Shown: one piece after another, positions 17,433 through 27,959 of the stretch
Layout: each line of letters opens with the position of its first letter
Numbering within the stretch: position 1 is the first letter of the stretch
Assembly (NCBI GenBank): GCA_963824885.1
Contig: CAWGQN010000001.1
Location: 62,001 to 126,000, forward strand
Source of the DNA: CAWGQN01 sp963824885
GTDB taxonomy: Bacteria; Actinomycetota; Actinomycetes; Actinomycetales; Microbacteriaceae
DNA: 64,000 bases
Direction: 5' to 3'
Notes under the pieces: model-generated
What the model was told of the DNA's origin: nothing
Databases searched by the model: none
Seen by the model: the letters and a program-made list of their open reading frames with translations, nothing else
Translations under genes and position numbers: made by a program

Positions 17433-19977
17433 TTGCCCGGAGAGAACCTCACCCACGAAGAAGCCCACGAGCGTCAATCACTCCTCGCGGTAGAAAGCTA
17501 TGAGATTAATCTCGATCTCACGGGGGGATCAGAGACGTTTCTCAGCACCACGACCGTGCGTTTTCGCGCAAGTGAGGGGGCGTCGACGTTCATCGATGCC
17601 ATCACCGACACCGTGCACAGCGTGAGTCTCAACGGTGTCTCGCTCGACCCGGCCGCGGTGAGCGACGGCGTGCGCATTCAGCTCAACGGCCTCGCACAAG
17701 ACAACACCCTGATCGTCAGTTCTGCCGCCATGTATACCAACACCGGTGAGGGGCTTCACCGTTTTCTTGACCCGGTTGACGGCGAAGTTTACTTGTACAC
17801 CCAGTTTGAAGTTCCCGATTCGAGGCGAGTGTTTGCCGTTTTTGAACAACCCGACCTCAAAGCAACATTTCAGTTGACGGTTACCGCACCATCCCACTGG
17901 CACGTTGTATCGAACTCACCCACTCCCCATCCTGTTGACGCAACCGACGGGGCGAAAACGTGGGCGTTTGAACCGACCCCGCCGATTTCGAGTTACATTA
18001 CGGCCATCATTGCCGGGCCCTATTCTGTCAAGCGCAGCGAATTGACGAGCAGGGATGGCCGCACGATTCCCCTCGGAGTTTTCGCGCGCGCGTCTCTCGC
18101 CGAATACGTTGATGCCGACTATATTTTCGACACGACACGGCGAGGGTTCGCATTCTTTGAAGAGAAGTTTGACTACCCGTACCCTTTCGACAAATACGAT
18201 CAAGTGTTCGTGCCCGAATTCAACGCTGGCGCAATGGAAAACGCGGGCGCGATCACGTTTACCGAGAAGTACGTTTTCCGGTCCAAAGTTCCCGATGCGA
18301 CGCGCGAACGGCGCGTCGGAACGATTCTTCACGAACTCGCCCACATGTGGTTTGGCGATTTGGTCACCATGAAGTGGTGGAACGACCTCTGGCTTAACGA
18401 GTCGTTTGCCACGTGGGCGTCGACTCTCGCATCGGCCGAGGCAACCGAATGGAGCGAAGCGTGGACAACCTTTGCGTCGACAGAAAAAGACTGGGCATAT
18501 CGAGCCGACCAGCTCCCGTCGACGCATCCGATCGTCGCGACGATTAACACGATTGAAGACGTGCAAGTCAATTTCGATGGCATCACCTACGCAAAAGGCG
18601 CATCCGTTCTCAAACAACTCGCCGCGTGGGTGGGCGAGAGCGAGTTTCTGGCCGGCCTTGCTCACTACTTCAAAAAGCACGCGTTTTCGAATACCGACCT
18701 GAGTGATCTCCTCGTTGAACTCGAAGCGACGAGCGGTCGCGACCTCGCGCAGTGGTCGAAACTGTGGCTCGAGACAGCCGGCGTCAACACACTCCGCACC
18801 GAGATTGAAACCGATGACGACGGCGTTATCACCTCATTTGCCGTGCTTCAAGAAGCGCCGGTCGACACGCCAGCGATCCGACCGCACCGAATCGCTATTG
18901 GGTGCTATTCGCGTCGCGACGACGAGATCGTGCGGGATCGCCGCATTGAAATCGACGTCGATGGACCTCGAACCGACGTTGACGAGCTCATCCACACCGA
19001 GCGCCCCGACCTCGTGCTTCTTAATGACGACGACCTTGGCTTCGCAAAAATTCGACTTGATGCCGACTCCCTCGAATTCGCGATTGACAATCTCGCGCGC
19101 ATCGCGAATCCTCTCGCGAGAACACTGGTGTGGAGTGCCGTGTGGGACGCAACACGCGACGCAGAAATGAAACCCAGCGATTTCATTCGAATTGTTCTCA
19201 CGAATATTTCTTCCGAAACCGAATCCGCGACGAGACGAACGACACTCAACCAACTCGTTCTCGCGGTGACCCAGTATGTTGCGCGAGAGCACCGACTGTC
19301 GATCACTCGCGAGGTGGGCGACGCACTGTGGTCTCTCGCTACCGAGGCCGCCGGCGGGTCGGACGCGCAGTTCCAATTCGTGCAGTTTTTCGCGTCTCTT
19401 GCCGAGACTCCTCGCCAACTCGATCACGTGCACGACATTCTGAACGGCTCCGAAACCCTCGACGGTCTCGACGTTGACGCTGACCTTCGGTGGGAACTTC
19501 TCATCGCCCTCGTCGCGGGCGGCCGAGCGGGGCGCACAGAAATTTAACGATGCCGTGGCAGCAGATAACACCGCGGCGGGAAATCAATCCGCGGCGCTCG
19601 CGTACGCCGCGATTCCCACTCCCGAAGCAAAACAAGCGGCGTGGTCGTCTCTCATTGACCTCGACACCTCACCCAACACAATTGTGCGAGCGACCGCGCT
19701 CGGCATCCAGCGCGCAACCGACCGCTCACTGCTCGAGCCGCTCGTTCCCCAGTATTTCGATCACCTTCACACAATGTGGACATCGCGCAGCTACGCAATA
19801 GCGGCGGCACTCATCAAGGGTCTTTATCCGGGACAGCTTGCGACGCAATCGCTGTGCGACGCAACACGAGCGTGGATCGACGCCAACCCGGGGCCACCCG
19901 CTCTTCGCCGACTGATAATTGAAAACCTTGCCGGAGTTGAGCGGGCGCTCGCGGCGCAAAAGTGTGACGCTCGCTAG
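17433..19977 (+). pseudogene. pepN: Aminopeptidase N (M1), interrupted by a one-base frameshift
   Basis: A zinc aminopeptidase of the M1 family, about 848 residues if the shift is corrected. Seen motifs: the exopeptidase GAMEN and the zinc site HELAHMW (HExxH), with the third ligand Glu in WLNESFA 18 residues on. The start is TTG 17433 after GGAGAA. The first frame stops at TAA 19545-19547 after GRAGRTEI; the C-terminal ERAP1-like domain (NDAVAADNTAAGN to the end at 19977) continues in the next frame. Removing one T from 19543-19545 joins them perfectly. Either a real mutation or an assembly error. Confidence 0.9.
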
Positions 19978-20052
19978 GGCGATCATGCCCGCCACGGCAC
20001 TTTTTCATGCGGTTTAGGTAATATCGTGGCCTCATGAAGGATCTCGAAGGCG

Positions 20053-20973
20053 GTGGCGAGTATTTGGAATGATCTGACCTCGTTTTATCACGACTACGCT
20101 GTGCCGCTCAACGTCGCTCTGATCGTAATTGCCGCGCTCATCGCGCGGTTGATTCTGGGCTTCGTCATTCGTCGAAGCGTTCACCACATTGTTTCGGGAG
20201 TCAAACGCTTTCACAATGTCGACGACACGCAGGCCCTCGTGGTTTCGCCAATTGCGTCGGCCCGAATCGTGCAGCGAACAAAAACGATCGGCAGCGTGCT
20301 CAACAGCATCGTTACGTGGACAATCGTTATCGTCGCATTCACGTTGATTTTGACCGCGGTGCAATTCAATGTCACCGCGGTCGTCGCCTCCGCGAGCGTC
20401 ATCGCAGCGGGTTTGGCCTTCGGTGCGCAAAACATCGTCAAAGACATGCTGAGCGGCCTCTTCATCGTGTTGGAGGATCAGCTCGGAGTCGGCGATGTCG
20501 TCGATCTTGGGCCAGCAACGGGGATAGTCGAAGCGGTCGGAATTCGCGTCACTCAGGTTCGCGACGTGAGCGGCACACTGTGGTTTGTGAGGAACGGCGA
20601 AATCGTGCGCGTCGGAAACAAGTCGCAAGGGTGGGCACGAGTCATAATCGATTTGGCGGTTCCGTACGATTCAGACGTCGATGCTGTCGAGACGACGATG
20701 TTGGATGCCGCGAAGACTCTCGCAACAGTGCCGCGGTGGCGGGCGCAAATTATCGAACAACCCGAGCTGTGGGGAATTGAATCGATTTCTGCCGACGCAA
20801 TCATGATTCGTCTCGTCGTGAAAACGCGGACCGCGACGAAAGACGATGTTGCCCGCGAATTGCGGTCTCGAGTGAAAAAGGCGCTCGATGCGAAGGGCGT
20901 GGAACTTCCGTCGCCGGTATGCGGGACGCCGAATCAGATTCCGCCCGGTGCACACGACGGCCCGCGCTCATGA
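20053..20973 (+). CDS. mscS: Small-conductance mechanosensitive channel (MscS family)
   Basis: 306 residues. The N-terminal part has membrane helices at about 15-38 and 82-105, and the pore helix TM3 at about 110-130 shows the family pattern ASASVIAAGLAFGAQNIVKD. It is followed by the beta domain (GDVVDLGPATGIVEAVGIR) and a cytoplasmic alpha/beta part. It releases solutes on osmotic downshock. The first in-frame start is GTG 20053; AAGG lies 12 bases before. The stop overlaps the next gene (ATGA), so they are coupled. Confidence 0.88.
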   Translation: MASIWNDLTSFYHDYAVPLNVALIVIAALIARLILGFVIRRSVHHIVSGVKRFHNVDDTQALVVSPIASARIVQRTKTIGSVLNSIVTWTIVIVAFTLILTAVQFNVTAVVASASVIAAGLAFGAQNIVKDMLSGLFIVLEDQLGVGDVVDLGPATGIVEAVGIRVTQVRDVSGTLWFVRNGEIVRVGNKSQGWARVIIDLAVPYDSDVDAVETTMLDAAKTLATVPRWRAQIIEQPELWGIESISADAIMIRLVVKTRTATKDDVARELRSRVKKALDAKGVELPSPVCGTPNQIPPGAHDGPRS

Positions 20974-21362
20974 CCGACGATTCTTCCCCGACATTTTATG
21001 ATCAGGTTGGCGGTCGGGACACGTTTGTGCGCCTCGTTGACGAGTTCTACAGGGGGGTGAGTCGGGACCCGGTGCTCGCTGACATGTATCCGGAAGACGA
21101 TTTTGGTCCGGCTCGCGAACGACTGACGGCCTTCCTGCAACAATACTGGGGCGGCCCGACAACCTATTCTGACGAGCGCGGCCACCCACGGTTACGCGTG
21201 CGACACCGACCATTTTCGATCACTCCTGACGCTCGTGACCGGTGGCTGGGCCACATGCGCCACGCGGTCGATTCCCTTGACCTCCGTAGCGACCACGAGA
21301 AAATCCTGTGGGACTACCTCGAGCGCGCGTCGCTCGCCTTGGTCAACACACGTGACGATTAG
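20970..21362 (+). CDS. glbO: Group II truncated hemoglobin (trHbO)
   Basis: 130 residues. FYDQVGGRDTF at the N-terminus, VDEFYRGV with the B10 tyrosine, QYWGGPTTYSD, and the proximal histidine in LRVRHRPF are characteristic of trHbO proteins. It binds haem and oxygen, with proposed roles in oxygen or nitric-oxide handling. The ATG at 20970 forms an ATGA overlap with mscS; the longer open frame is discarded. No membrane or signal sequence. Confidence 0.92.
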   Translation: MTDDSSPTFYDQVGGRDTFVRLVDEFYRGVSRDPVLADMYPEDDFGPARERLTAFLQQYWGGPTTYSDERGHPRLRVRHRPFSITPDARDRWLGHMRHAVDSLDLRSDHEKILWDYLERASLALVNTRDD

Positions 21363-21419
21363 CGATTACCACGGCGACACGCGATGCCGATCCTCGTGAC
21401 GGGATAGGCGCACGAGTCG

Positions 21420-22094
21420 TCACCGCCGAAGGGTCCAGGGCTTGCGACGCACAAGTACGTGGCCCCGTCGCGTCGTCAACCGGGTCCACGGCCCCGTTTC
21501 GTAGAGAGCGACCGGTTCGTCTCGCGAGAGAAATCTCAGTCCGTAAGCGGCAAACGCGGCTCCGGCCGGTACGTGTTCGATTCCATCAATGGGCCGCTCC
21601 CACACGTCAGATCGAACTCGCTGAACAATGAGATCGCCCGAATTTTCGGGAATACTCGCGGCGACCTCCGCAATTCCGTCGGCTGCAACCTTTTCGAGGA
21701 CGCGGGAATCGACCTCGTCGAGTAGAACCCAGCCACCTCGAGGAGGTGAAATTCCCGCCCAGGTTACCGTGGCGACTTCGTGGGGCACAGTCACAGCAAT
21801 TGGACCCGCTTCGTCCGAATTCTCAATCGCTTTCGACACCCGTTTGAGCAGTGATCGAATGGGAACAACGGCGTCGCAGTCCGCGCCGTCCGCGAGTTCG
21901 ACGGTACGAAGTCCGAGCACCGTCGGACTGCTATCAAGCAGTCCTCGCGGATACAGGATTGCCGAATAGACCGCGACAACGTGTTCGTGGGCAACAACGC
22001 GAACCGAACCGTCTTCGAGATGGCACGCACGCGAAAGATACGTTTCCAAGTCGGCAACAGCCAACGTGTCAGAGAGCGAAAGAATGGTGGCCAT
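21420..22094 (-). CDS. Conserved hypothetical protein
   Basis: A 224-residue soluble protein beginning MATILSLSDTLAVADLETYLSRA. It has an internal LYPRGLLDSSPTVLGLRTVEL stretch and a tryptophan-rich C-terminal end (GPWTRL...RRKPWTLRR). I believe similar proteins occur next to thioesterase genes in related actinobacteria, but know no function. No membrane helix. It is divergent from tesB with 52 bases between, so the two may share a control region. Confidence 0.75.
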   Translation of the reverse strand: MATILSLSDTLAVADLETYLSRACHLEDGSVRVVAHEHVVAVYSAILYPRGLLDSSPTVLGLRTVELADGADCDAVVPIRSLLKRVSKAIENSDEAGPIAVTVPHEVATVTWAGISPPRGGWVLLDEVDSRVLEKVAADGIAEVAASIPENSGDLIVQRVRSDVWERPIDGIEHVPAGAAFAAYGLRFLSRDEPVALYETGPWTRLTTRRGHVLVRRKPWTLRR

Positions 22095-22146
22095 GTGATG
22101 TCTAAACTACAGAGAGAACAGCGGCAATTCCTACCACGGAGGCAGT

Positions 22147-23025
22147 ATGACGACACCCCTCGATGGATTGCTTGCGGCTCTCAATCTTGACAACACCGAC
22201 AGTGACACGCGCGACACGTTTATTGCACGACCGTCACAGTGGATGCCGTTCGGGCGAATATTCGGCGGCCAGGTTGTGGCGCAGTCCATTATCGCCGCAA
22301 TGAGAACGATCGAGCACGACCGAATCGTTCACTCGATGCACGGGTATTTTTTGCGTCCGGGAGACGTGAACCTCCCGATTACGTTTTCAGTTGACCGAAT
22401 CCATGACGGTCGGTCGTTCTCTCGACGGCGCACGCAAGCGTACCAAGACGAGAAGCCGATTTTTTCTATGATTGCATCGTTCCAAACAGCAGACGACGGC
22501 CTCGACCATCAAGCTCCCATGCCCGCCGAACTTCCCGAACCGGAGTCCCTGCCGAGCGCTGCGGAGGCGCTCGCGACCGGAACGGATCCCGTGAGTCGAT
22601 TTTGGGCGAGTGAACGGCCATTCGACATTCGACACATTCCTTCGCCGATTTATTTCGGGGTCGAGGGCGCACGCGTCGCCCACCAGGCGATATGGTTCCG
22701 CGCGCTTGGCACACTGCCGGATGATCCCAATCTTCATCGGGCGGCACTCGCCTACGCGAGTGATTTCTCCATTCTCGAACCGATCTACCGCCGACACGGA
22801 GTCAGCTGGTCAACGCCGAGCCTCAAATCGGCGAGCCTCGACCACGCACTGTGGTGGCATCGGTTTGGGCGCGTCGACGAGTGGTTGCTTCACACACAAG
22901 AATCCCCCACCGCGACGGGCGGTCGCGGCCTCTCCCTTGGCCGTATCTACAGCCGAAACGGCACTCTACTCGCGAGCGTCGCTCAAGAGGGCATGGTACG
23001 CGTGCCGAACGCACCCGGACGCTGA
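22147..23025 (+). CDS. tesB: Acyl-CoA thioesterase II
   Basis: 292 residues with a double hot-dog fold. The first half contains RIFGGQVVAQSI (about 38-49) and MHGYFLRPGD. The second half has SLDHALWWHR with the catalytic Asp and GLSLGRIYSRNGTLLASVAQ with the Thr/Ser and Gln of the TesB site. It hydrolyses acyl-CoA to free fatty acid and CoA. The ATG follows GGAGGCAGT. It lies upstream of an ABC exporter pair, probably as a separate function. Confidence 0.93.
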   Translation: MTTPLDGLLAALNLDNTDSDTRDTFIARPSQWMPFGRIFGGQVVAQSIIAAMRTIEHDRIVHSMHGYFLRPGDVNLPITFSVDRIHDGRSFSRRRTQAYQDEKPIFSMIASFQTADDGLDHQAPMPAELPEPESLPSAAEALATGTDPVSRFWASERPFDIRHIPSPIYFGVEGARVAHQAIWFRALGTLPDDPNLHRAALAYASDFSILEPIYRRHGVSWSTPSLKSASLDHALWWHRFGRVDEWLLHTQESPTATGGRGLSLGRIYSRNGTLLASVAQEGMVRVPNAPGR

Positions 23026-23109
23026 ACGCGACCGCGGAGACGGGGTACTACGGCGAGTACTCTACCGCGCCCAGTAAAATTTCAGCTGGCCGCTGGTGAA
23101 CTTAATGTC

Positions 23110-23862
23110 ATGGAGCCTCCCATTCTCGTCGCGACCGACATTGGTAAATCGTTCCCCTCGGCCGAAAAACGCACGCCACCGGTGCCCGTACTTCGTGGCA
23201 TTTCAATGCACGTTGACCGAGGCGAGATGGTCGCAATTGTGGGGCCAAGCGGATCCGGCAAGTCAACTCTTTTGTACTGTCTGTCGTCGCTCGAGTCGTG
23301 TTCACGTGGCTCCGTCAAAATACTGACAAGTCAGCTCGGCACCCTCGGCCGTGGGGCGCTCGCCAAACTGCGTAGAGACCACATCGGTTTTGTCTTCCAG
23401 TCATACAACCTCATTCCGTCGCTGACCGCTCGCGAAAATGTTGCCCTTCCGGCCAGGCTCGCCAGGCGACCCACGAGCCGCGCCCATATTGATCAGGTGT
23501 TAGCCGCGGTTGGCCTTACCGGGCGCATGAACCACCGGCCGGGGGCACTATCGGGTGGCCAGCAACAGCGAGTCGCGATCGGGCGCGTCTTGGCAATGAA
23601 TCCCGAAATCGTGTTCGCTGATGAACCAACCGGATCGCTCGACACGGCGACCGGAGCGAGCGTGCTGAACCTGCTGCGCGAAGCAGCGAGCGGAAACCGC
23701 GCCGTTGTACTCGTCACTCACGACCTCGAAGCTGCAACGCGTGCTGATCGGGTACTCGTTATGCGCGACGGACTTATCCACGCCGAGCTTCGTGCCCCGT
23801 CAGTTGACGAGGTCCTCGACGCAATGACGACCGCGGCATCACCTTCTCTCGGAGGGAGCTAA
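23110..23862 (+). CDS. ABC transporter ATP-binding protein (MacB/LolD type)
   Basis: 250 residues. Walker A is VGPSGSGKST near residue 43, the Q-loop is FVFQSYNL, the signature is LSGGQQQRV, Walker B is EIVFADEPTGSLD and the switch histidine is in VTHD. The GSLD ending and the overall form match ATPases that pair with FtsX/MacB-like permeases, and such a permease follows three bases after its stop. These exporters handle lipoproteins, peptides or drugs; the substrate is unknown here. Confidence 0.93.
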   Translation: MEPPILVATDIGKSFPSAEKRTPPVPVLRGISMHVDRGEMVAIVGPSGSGKSTLLYCLSSLESCSRGSVKILTSQLGTLGRGALAKLRRDHIGFVFQSYNLIPSLTARENVALPARLARRPTSRAHIDQVLAAVGLTGRMNHRPGALSGGQQQRVAIGRVLAMNPEIVFADEPTGSLDTATGASVLNLLREAASGNRAVVLVTHDLEAATRADRVLVMRDGLIHAELRAPSVDEVLDAMTTAASPSLGGS

Positions 23863-23865
23863 GCC

Positions 23866-25182
23866 GTGTTGGGCCTTATGTGGGCCGACCTCCGCTTCAA
23901 TATTTGGCGGTGGCTCGGTCCCCTCGTTGTCATCACTGCAACGGCAGCGGTGTTCGTATTCTTTGCGTCGGTCCTCGAGACCTCGGCAACCCTTGAACCT
24001 CCGCCGACCGGTTTTGCGGAGGGAAGTCGGATCTTAATTGTCTTCAACGAGGCCAGTGCGATCATCGTTCTCAACTCGGTGACAAATTTGTCGGTGGCGA
24101 TCAACAGTCGTGCTTACGCCCTGTGGCAACTCGTTGGCATTCAGCCGGCGACCATCAGAATGATTGTCACGTCCCAGCTCCTCGTCCTCTCGCTCGTTGG
24201 GAGCCTGGCTGGGTGCATGATCATGTGCCCACTGATCCAGCCACTCTTTAGATTCATCATAAGCGGGAACAAACTGGGGCCGCCCGCGATGGAGAGTAGG
24301 TATAGCGTCGGTTCGATCATCATGGTGGTTGTCATGGTCGCGGTAATTGTTCTCCTCAGTGGAAGGAGCGGCGCGCGGCGCGCGGCGCGGGTCCCCGCGA
24401 TCGAAGCGCTTCGTGAGCCATCGGTGCCGCGCGCACGAATGGGCTGGCTGAACTCAACCATCGCCGTCGGGTCACTCGCTCTCGCCGTCATTCTCATCAA
24501 CGCGATGTTCACGGGGACTGGAAACACTATTGTCCTGAGCGCGCTTCTGCTTGGACCCGTTCTCGCAGATATTTTCGCGAGTACGGCGCCCCTTCTCTAT
24601 GCAAGATTTGTACAAGCCTGGACGTCGCTTGTGCCTGAAAGAGCATCGGCGGAATGGTATTTTGCAAAGCACGCGGCATGTTTCAAAGTCAGCCAGACGA
24701 CCGCCGCCGTCAGCCCATTAATGGTCGGAGTGACACTCACGGGAACACTTAATACTGTGGCGGCAACCTCGGGATCGGCTGTGCCGATCGAGTTTGTCTA
24801 TCTCGCACTGGGTGGGCCGCTCCTTCTCACGACCATCGGAGTCGCGGCGACAATCTTTTTATCGGGCCACTCACGTGATCGGGAACTCGCTCTCATTCGA
24901 GCGTCTGGTTCGACAAACGCCACCGTCATCGCTATTGCGGTCCTCGAAGCAATAATCCACGTGGTCACCGCCGTCACACTCGGACTGCTCATCGTCCTTG
25001 CGGTCGGCACCACCTACGCGTGGGCCCTCTCGACGCGGGGTCCGGCAGTCACCCCAAACTTTGATCTCTCGTCGGTCGGTGTCATCGGCGTGTCTGGTTT
25101 GGTTCTTGTTCTGCTCGCGACGGTTGTTCCGACAATCGTGGCGCTGCGGAAGGATGTTCCAGAGCTTCTGGCGGCCAAATAG
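23866..25182 (+). CDS. FtsX-like ABC transporter permease
   Basis: 438 residues, GTG start with GGAGGGAG about eight bases upstream. The first membrane span is near residues 17-37. Two groups of further spans (about 105-165 and 200-430) follow the MacB/FtsX layout, with a cytoplasmic GARRAARVPAIEALREP linker after one span and VALRKDVPELLAAK at the C-terminus, the usual coupling sequences in this family. It forms the membrane half of the exporter with the upstream ATPase. Only a short extracytoplasmic stretch follows the first helix, unlike MacB proper. Confidence 0.85.
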   Translation: MLGLMWADLRFNIWRWLGPLVVITATAAVFVFFASVLETSATLEPPPTGFAEGSRILIVFNEASAIIVLNSVTNLSVAINSRAYALWQLVGIQPATIRMIVTSQLLVLSLVGSLAGCMIMCPLIQPLFRFIISGNKLGPPAMESRYSVGSIIMVVVMVAVIVLLSGRSGARRAARVPAIEALREPSVPRARMGWLNSTIAVGSLALAVILINAMFTGTGNTIVLSALLLGPVLADIFASTAPLLYARFVQAWTSLVPERASAEWYFAKHAACFKVSQTTAAVSPLMVGVTLTGTLNTVAATSGSAVPIEFVYLALGGPLLLTTIGVAATIFLSGHSRDRELALIRASGSTNATVIAIAVLEAIIHVVTAVTLGLLIVLAVGTTYAWALSTRGPAVTPNFDLSSVGVIGVSGLVLVLLATVVPTIVALRKDVPELLAAK

Positions 25183-25225
25183 TCGCGGACTTTTCTCACT
25201 GCGAAAGAGAGGTACCGCGAAGCGA

Positions 25226-26909
25226 CTAGTCGCGCGTCAGTTTGCGGTATGCCGACCGATGAGGCTTGGCCGCTTCGGGGCCCAAGCGCTCGATCTTGTT
25301 GTGCTCGTATGATTCAAAGTTGCCCTCAAACCAGTACCACTTTGCCGGTTCGTCGGCGGTCCCCTCGTAAGAGAGAATGTGCGTCGCGATTCGGTCGAGA
25401 AACCACCGGTCGTGCGTGATCACAACCGCACAACCGGGAAACTCGAGGAGAGCATTCTCGAGACTCGAGAGCGTTTCAACGTCGAGGTCGTTTGTGGGTT
25501 CGTCAAGGAGTAACAGGTTGCCGCCCTGCTTGAGTGTGAGTGCGAGGTTGAGCCGATTGCGCTCGCCGCCCGATAGCACTCCCGCGCGCTTCTGTTGGTC
25601 GGTACCCTTGAAGCCAAACGTCGACACGTACGCTCGTGACGGCACCTCGGTCTTTCCCACCTGAATGAAATCGTGCCCGTCGGAGACAACCTCCCACAGG
25701 GTCTTCGTGGGGTCAATACCTCCGCGCGACTGGTCAACATACGAGATGGTGACGGTTTCACCCACACTGAGTTCTCCACCGTCAAGTTTTTCGAGGCCGA
25801 CAATCGTCTTAAAAAAGAGTCGTCTTGCCCACCCCGTTTGGTCCGATCACGCCAACGATGCCGTTGCGAGGCAAAGAGAACGAGAGTCCTTCGACGAGTA
25901 TTCGGCCTCCAAACCCCTTGACAAGCTTTTTTGCATCGAGCACGAGGTTGCCAAGCCGGGGTCCAGGGGGTATTTGAATTTCCTCGAAATCGAGCTTGCG
26001 CGCGCTCTCGGCGGCGGACGCCATTTCTTCATATCGCGCGAGTCTCGCTTTTGACTTGGTTTGACGCCCTTTCGCACTGCTGCGGACCCACTCGAGTTCG
26101 CTCGCGAGACGCTTGGCCAGCTTGGCGTCTTTTTTGCCTTGAACCTGAAGGCGCTCGTGTTTTTTTTCAAGGTACGTCGAGTAGTTGCCTTCGTAGGGGT
26201 AGAGCTTGCCGCGGTCGACTTCAGCTATCCACTCGGCGACGTGGTCGAGGAAGTATCGATCATGAGTTACTGCGAGAACCGCACCCGGGTATTTTGCGAG
26301 GTGCTGTTCGAGCCAGAGAACACTTTCAGCGTCGAGATGGTTGGTGGGTTCATCAAGTAACAGAAGGTCGGGTTTTTGAAGCAAGAGCGACGTGAGCGCG
26401 ACGCGACGCTTTTCACCGCCCGAAAGAGTTGCGACGGGCGAGTCACCGGGCGGGGTCCGAAGGGCGTCCATCGCTTGCTCGAGTTGCGAGTCGAGATCCC
26501 ACGCGTCGGCGGCATCGATTTCTTCTTGAAGAGTTCCCATTTCGCCGAGTAAAGCGTCGTAATTGGCTTCGGGATCGGCCAGTGCCGCCGAAATCTCGTT
26601 GAATCGATCAAGCTTGGCCGTGATGGAACCCGCGCCCTTTTGAACATTTTCGAGAACGGTCGAGTTCTCGTCAAGTTCGGGTTCTTGTTGAAGTATTCCT
26701 ACCGTGTAACCGGGGGACAGCGTCGCTTCGCCGTTGCTCGGTGTGTCGAGGCCGGCCATAATCTTCAAAATCGTCGACTTACCCGCCCCGTTGGGGCCCA
26801 CGACGCCGATTTTGGCACCGGGAAGAAATGCCATTGTCACATCGTCGAGAATTATCTTGTCACCGACCGCCTTGCGGGCGCGGACCATCGAGTAGATATA
26901 TTCGGCCAT
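25226..26909 (-). pseudogene. ettA: Energy-dependent translational throttle protein EttA (ABC-F), frame broken by one base
   Basis: An ABC-F ATPase that binds the ribosomal E site. Starting MAEYIYSM, the first ABC domain has GPNGAGKST and LSGGEKRR, followed by the linker arm rich in Lys/Arg and the second Walker A GPNGVGKTT. At 25811-25816 six A/T bases put a TAA in frame. The second domain (KTIVGLEKLDGGE onward, with LSGGERNR and LLLLDEPTNDLD) continues in the next frame to 25226. With five T instead of six the protein is about 560 residues, the family length. All motifs are intact, so error or slippage is more likely than decay. Confidence 0.93.
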
Positions 26910-26962
26910 TTGACGATGCTACCGGGCCGCGAGAGCTCGCCACGCGCCGGCACAATGCAGAT

Positions 26963-27463
26963 TTACCACGTGATCGAAATCGTGTCGCCCACGAGGCACT
27001 TTCCCGTGCCGAGAACGGGCGTCACGACGCCGTGATACCCGTCGCTGTCGGGACCATATTGACCGATGAGACACGATGGACCAACGCGAACAGAGAACTG
27101 AACGGATGCGACGGGAAGGTTGACCGACGTTTGGTCGGCGGTCACTTCCATTTCGACCTTTGCAAAGCCCGCCGCGACGAGCCCGTCGATAAATGCGTGC
27201 GAATCGGCGGCGGGATTTGCCGCTACCGTCTTCTCATTTGTGGAATTGAAAAACGGCAGGTTTTGTTGAGCGGTCCCACCCGGCACGAGCACCGCGGTTG
27301 GTGTCGGCGCGATGGGCCGGGAGGTCTCGACGACCGGAGCGGGCCCTCGAGCGCATCCACTCGCGCCGATAATCGTGATCGCGCCCACCGCGGCCACGAG
27401 CGCCCCACGGCCCCACGCCGCCCGAATTCCGCGGCATGACGGTTGACCTGATTGGCGTGTCAT
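26963..27463 (-). CDS. DUF6993-type lipoprotein
   Basis: 166 residues from the ATG at 27461-27463 (AAAGGAT upstream). A basic start, a hydrophobic stretch and the lipobox IIGASGC near residue 38 predict lipid attachment and surface location. The mature part (HAFIDGLVAAGFAKVEMEVT, VQFSVRVGPSCLIGQ, GKCLVGDT) resembles the DUF6993 proteins of Microbacteriaceae, including two conserved cysteines. Function unknown. Sited between ssb-like and ettA genes on the same strand. Confidence 0.75.
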   Translation of the reverse strand: MTRQSGQPSCRGIRAAWGRGALVAAVGAITIIGASGCARGPAPVVETSRPIAPTPTAVLVPGGTAQQNLPFFNSTNEKTVAANPAADSHAFIDGLVAAGFAKVEMEVTADQTSVNLPVASVQFSVRVGPSCLIGQYGPDSDGYHGVVTPVLGTGKCLVGDTISITW

Positions 27464-27569
27464 TACTGTATCCTTTCGGGGCCGATCTCTCCGTAACCCC
27501 GTCGATTCTACGGTGAGTGGATACGAAGCGAACAAGGGTCGGACGCTGGTCGAACGAATGCACGCCCGT

Positions 27570-27959
27570 TCATGTCGACGCCTCGGCGAGCCGGTCGCAC
27601 TCATCGACGCGGCGAGAATACGTGGCAATTCCCCACCGGAGATCGTGCCCCACGGTCTCCGCAGCAAGGTCTTGAGTGTCGCTGCGTTCCGACTCCGGTC
27701 GACCTTCGCGCGCCGTCACGCGCCCAATCACGATGACGTTCTGGCCCTTCATAACGCATTCACCGACGTTTCGCGCCAGTTCGCGAAGCGCCGTCACGGT
27801 GTACCAATTAGTGTCAGCGACCACCCAAGACTCCGACGCGTAGTCGAATTGTCGTCGCGCGGAGGCAAGGCTGAAGGATGCGATATCAAGCCCTTCGCTC
27901 GTACGCACGTGACGTGGCGCGGACGCGACGAGGCCAGTCACGGTTGTCGTTTCTGTCAT
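27570..27959 (-). CDS. Single-stranded DNA-binding protein (SSB family)
   Basis: 129 residues from the ATG at 27957-27959 (MTETTTVTGLVASAPRHVRT). The OB-fold elements are clear: an opening strand VTGLV, FSLASARR, WYTVTALRELARNV and GQNVIVIGRVTAREG. There is no acidic C-terminal tip as in the main replication SSB, so this is probably the accessory short form seen in actinobacteria. It binds single-stranded DNA in repair, recombination or competence. Confidence 0.82.
   Translation of the reverse strand: MTETTTVTGLVASAPRHVRTSEGLDIASFSLASARRQFDYASESWVVADTNWYTVTALRELARNVGECVMKGQNVIVIGRVTAREGRPESERSDTQDLAAETVGHDLRWGIATYSRRVDECDRLAEAST

Noticed and set aside
19536..19552. Programmed +1 frameshift in pepN like that of prfB
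   Set aside because: No Shine-Dalgarno-like stimulator and poor re-pairing of the P-site tRNA; a single base error is simpler.
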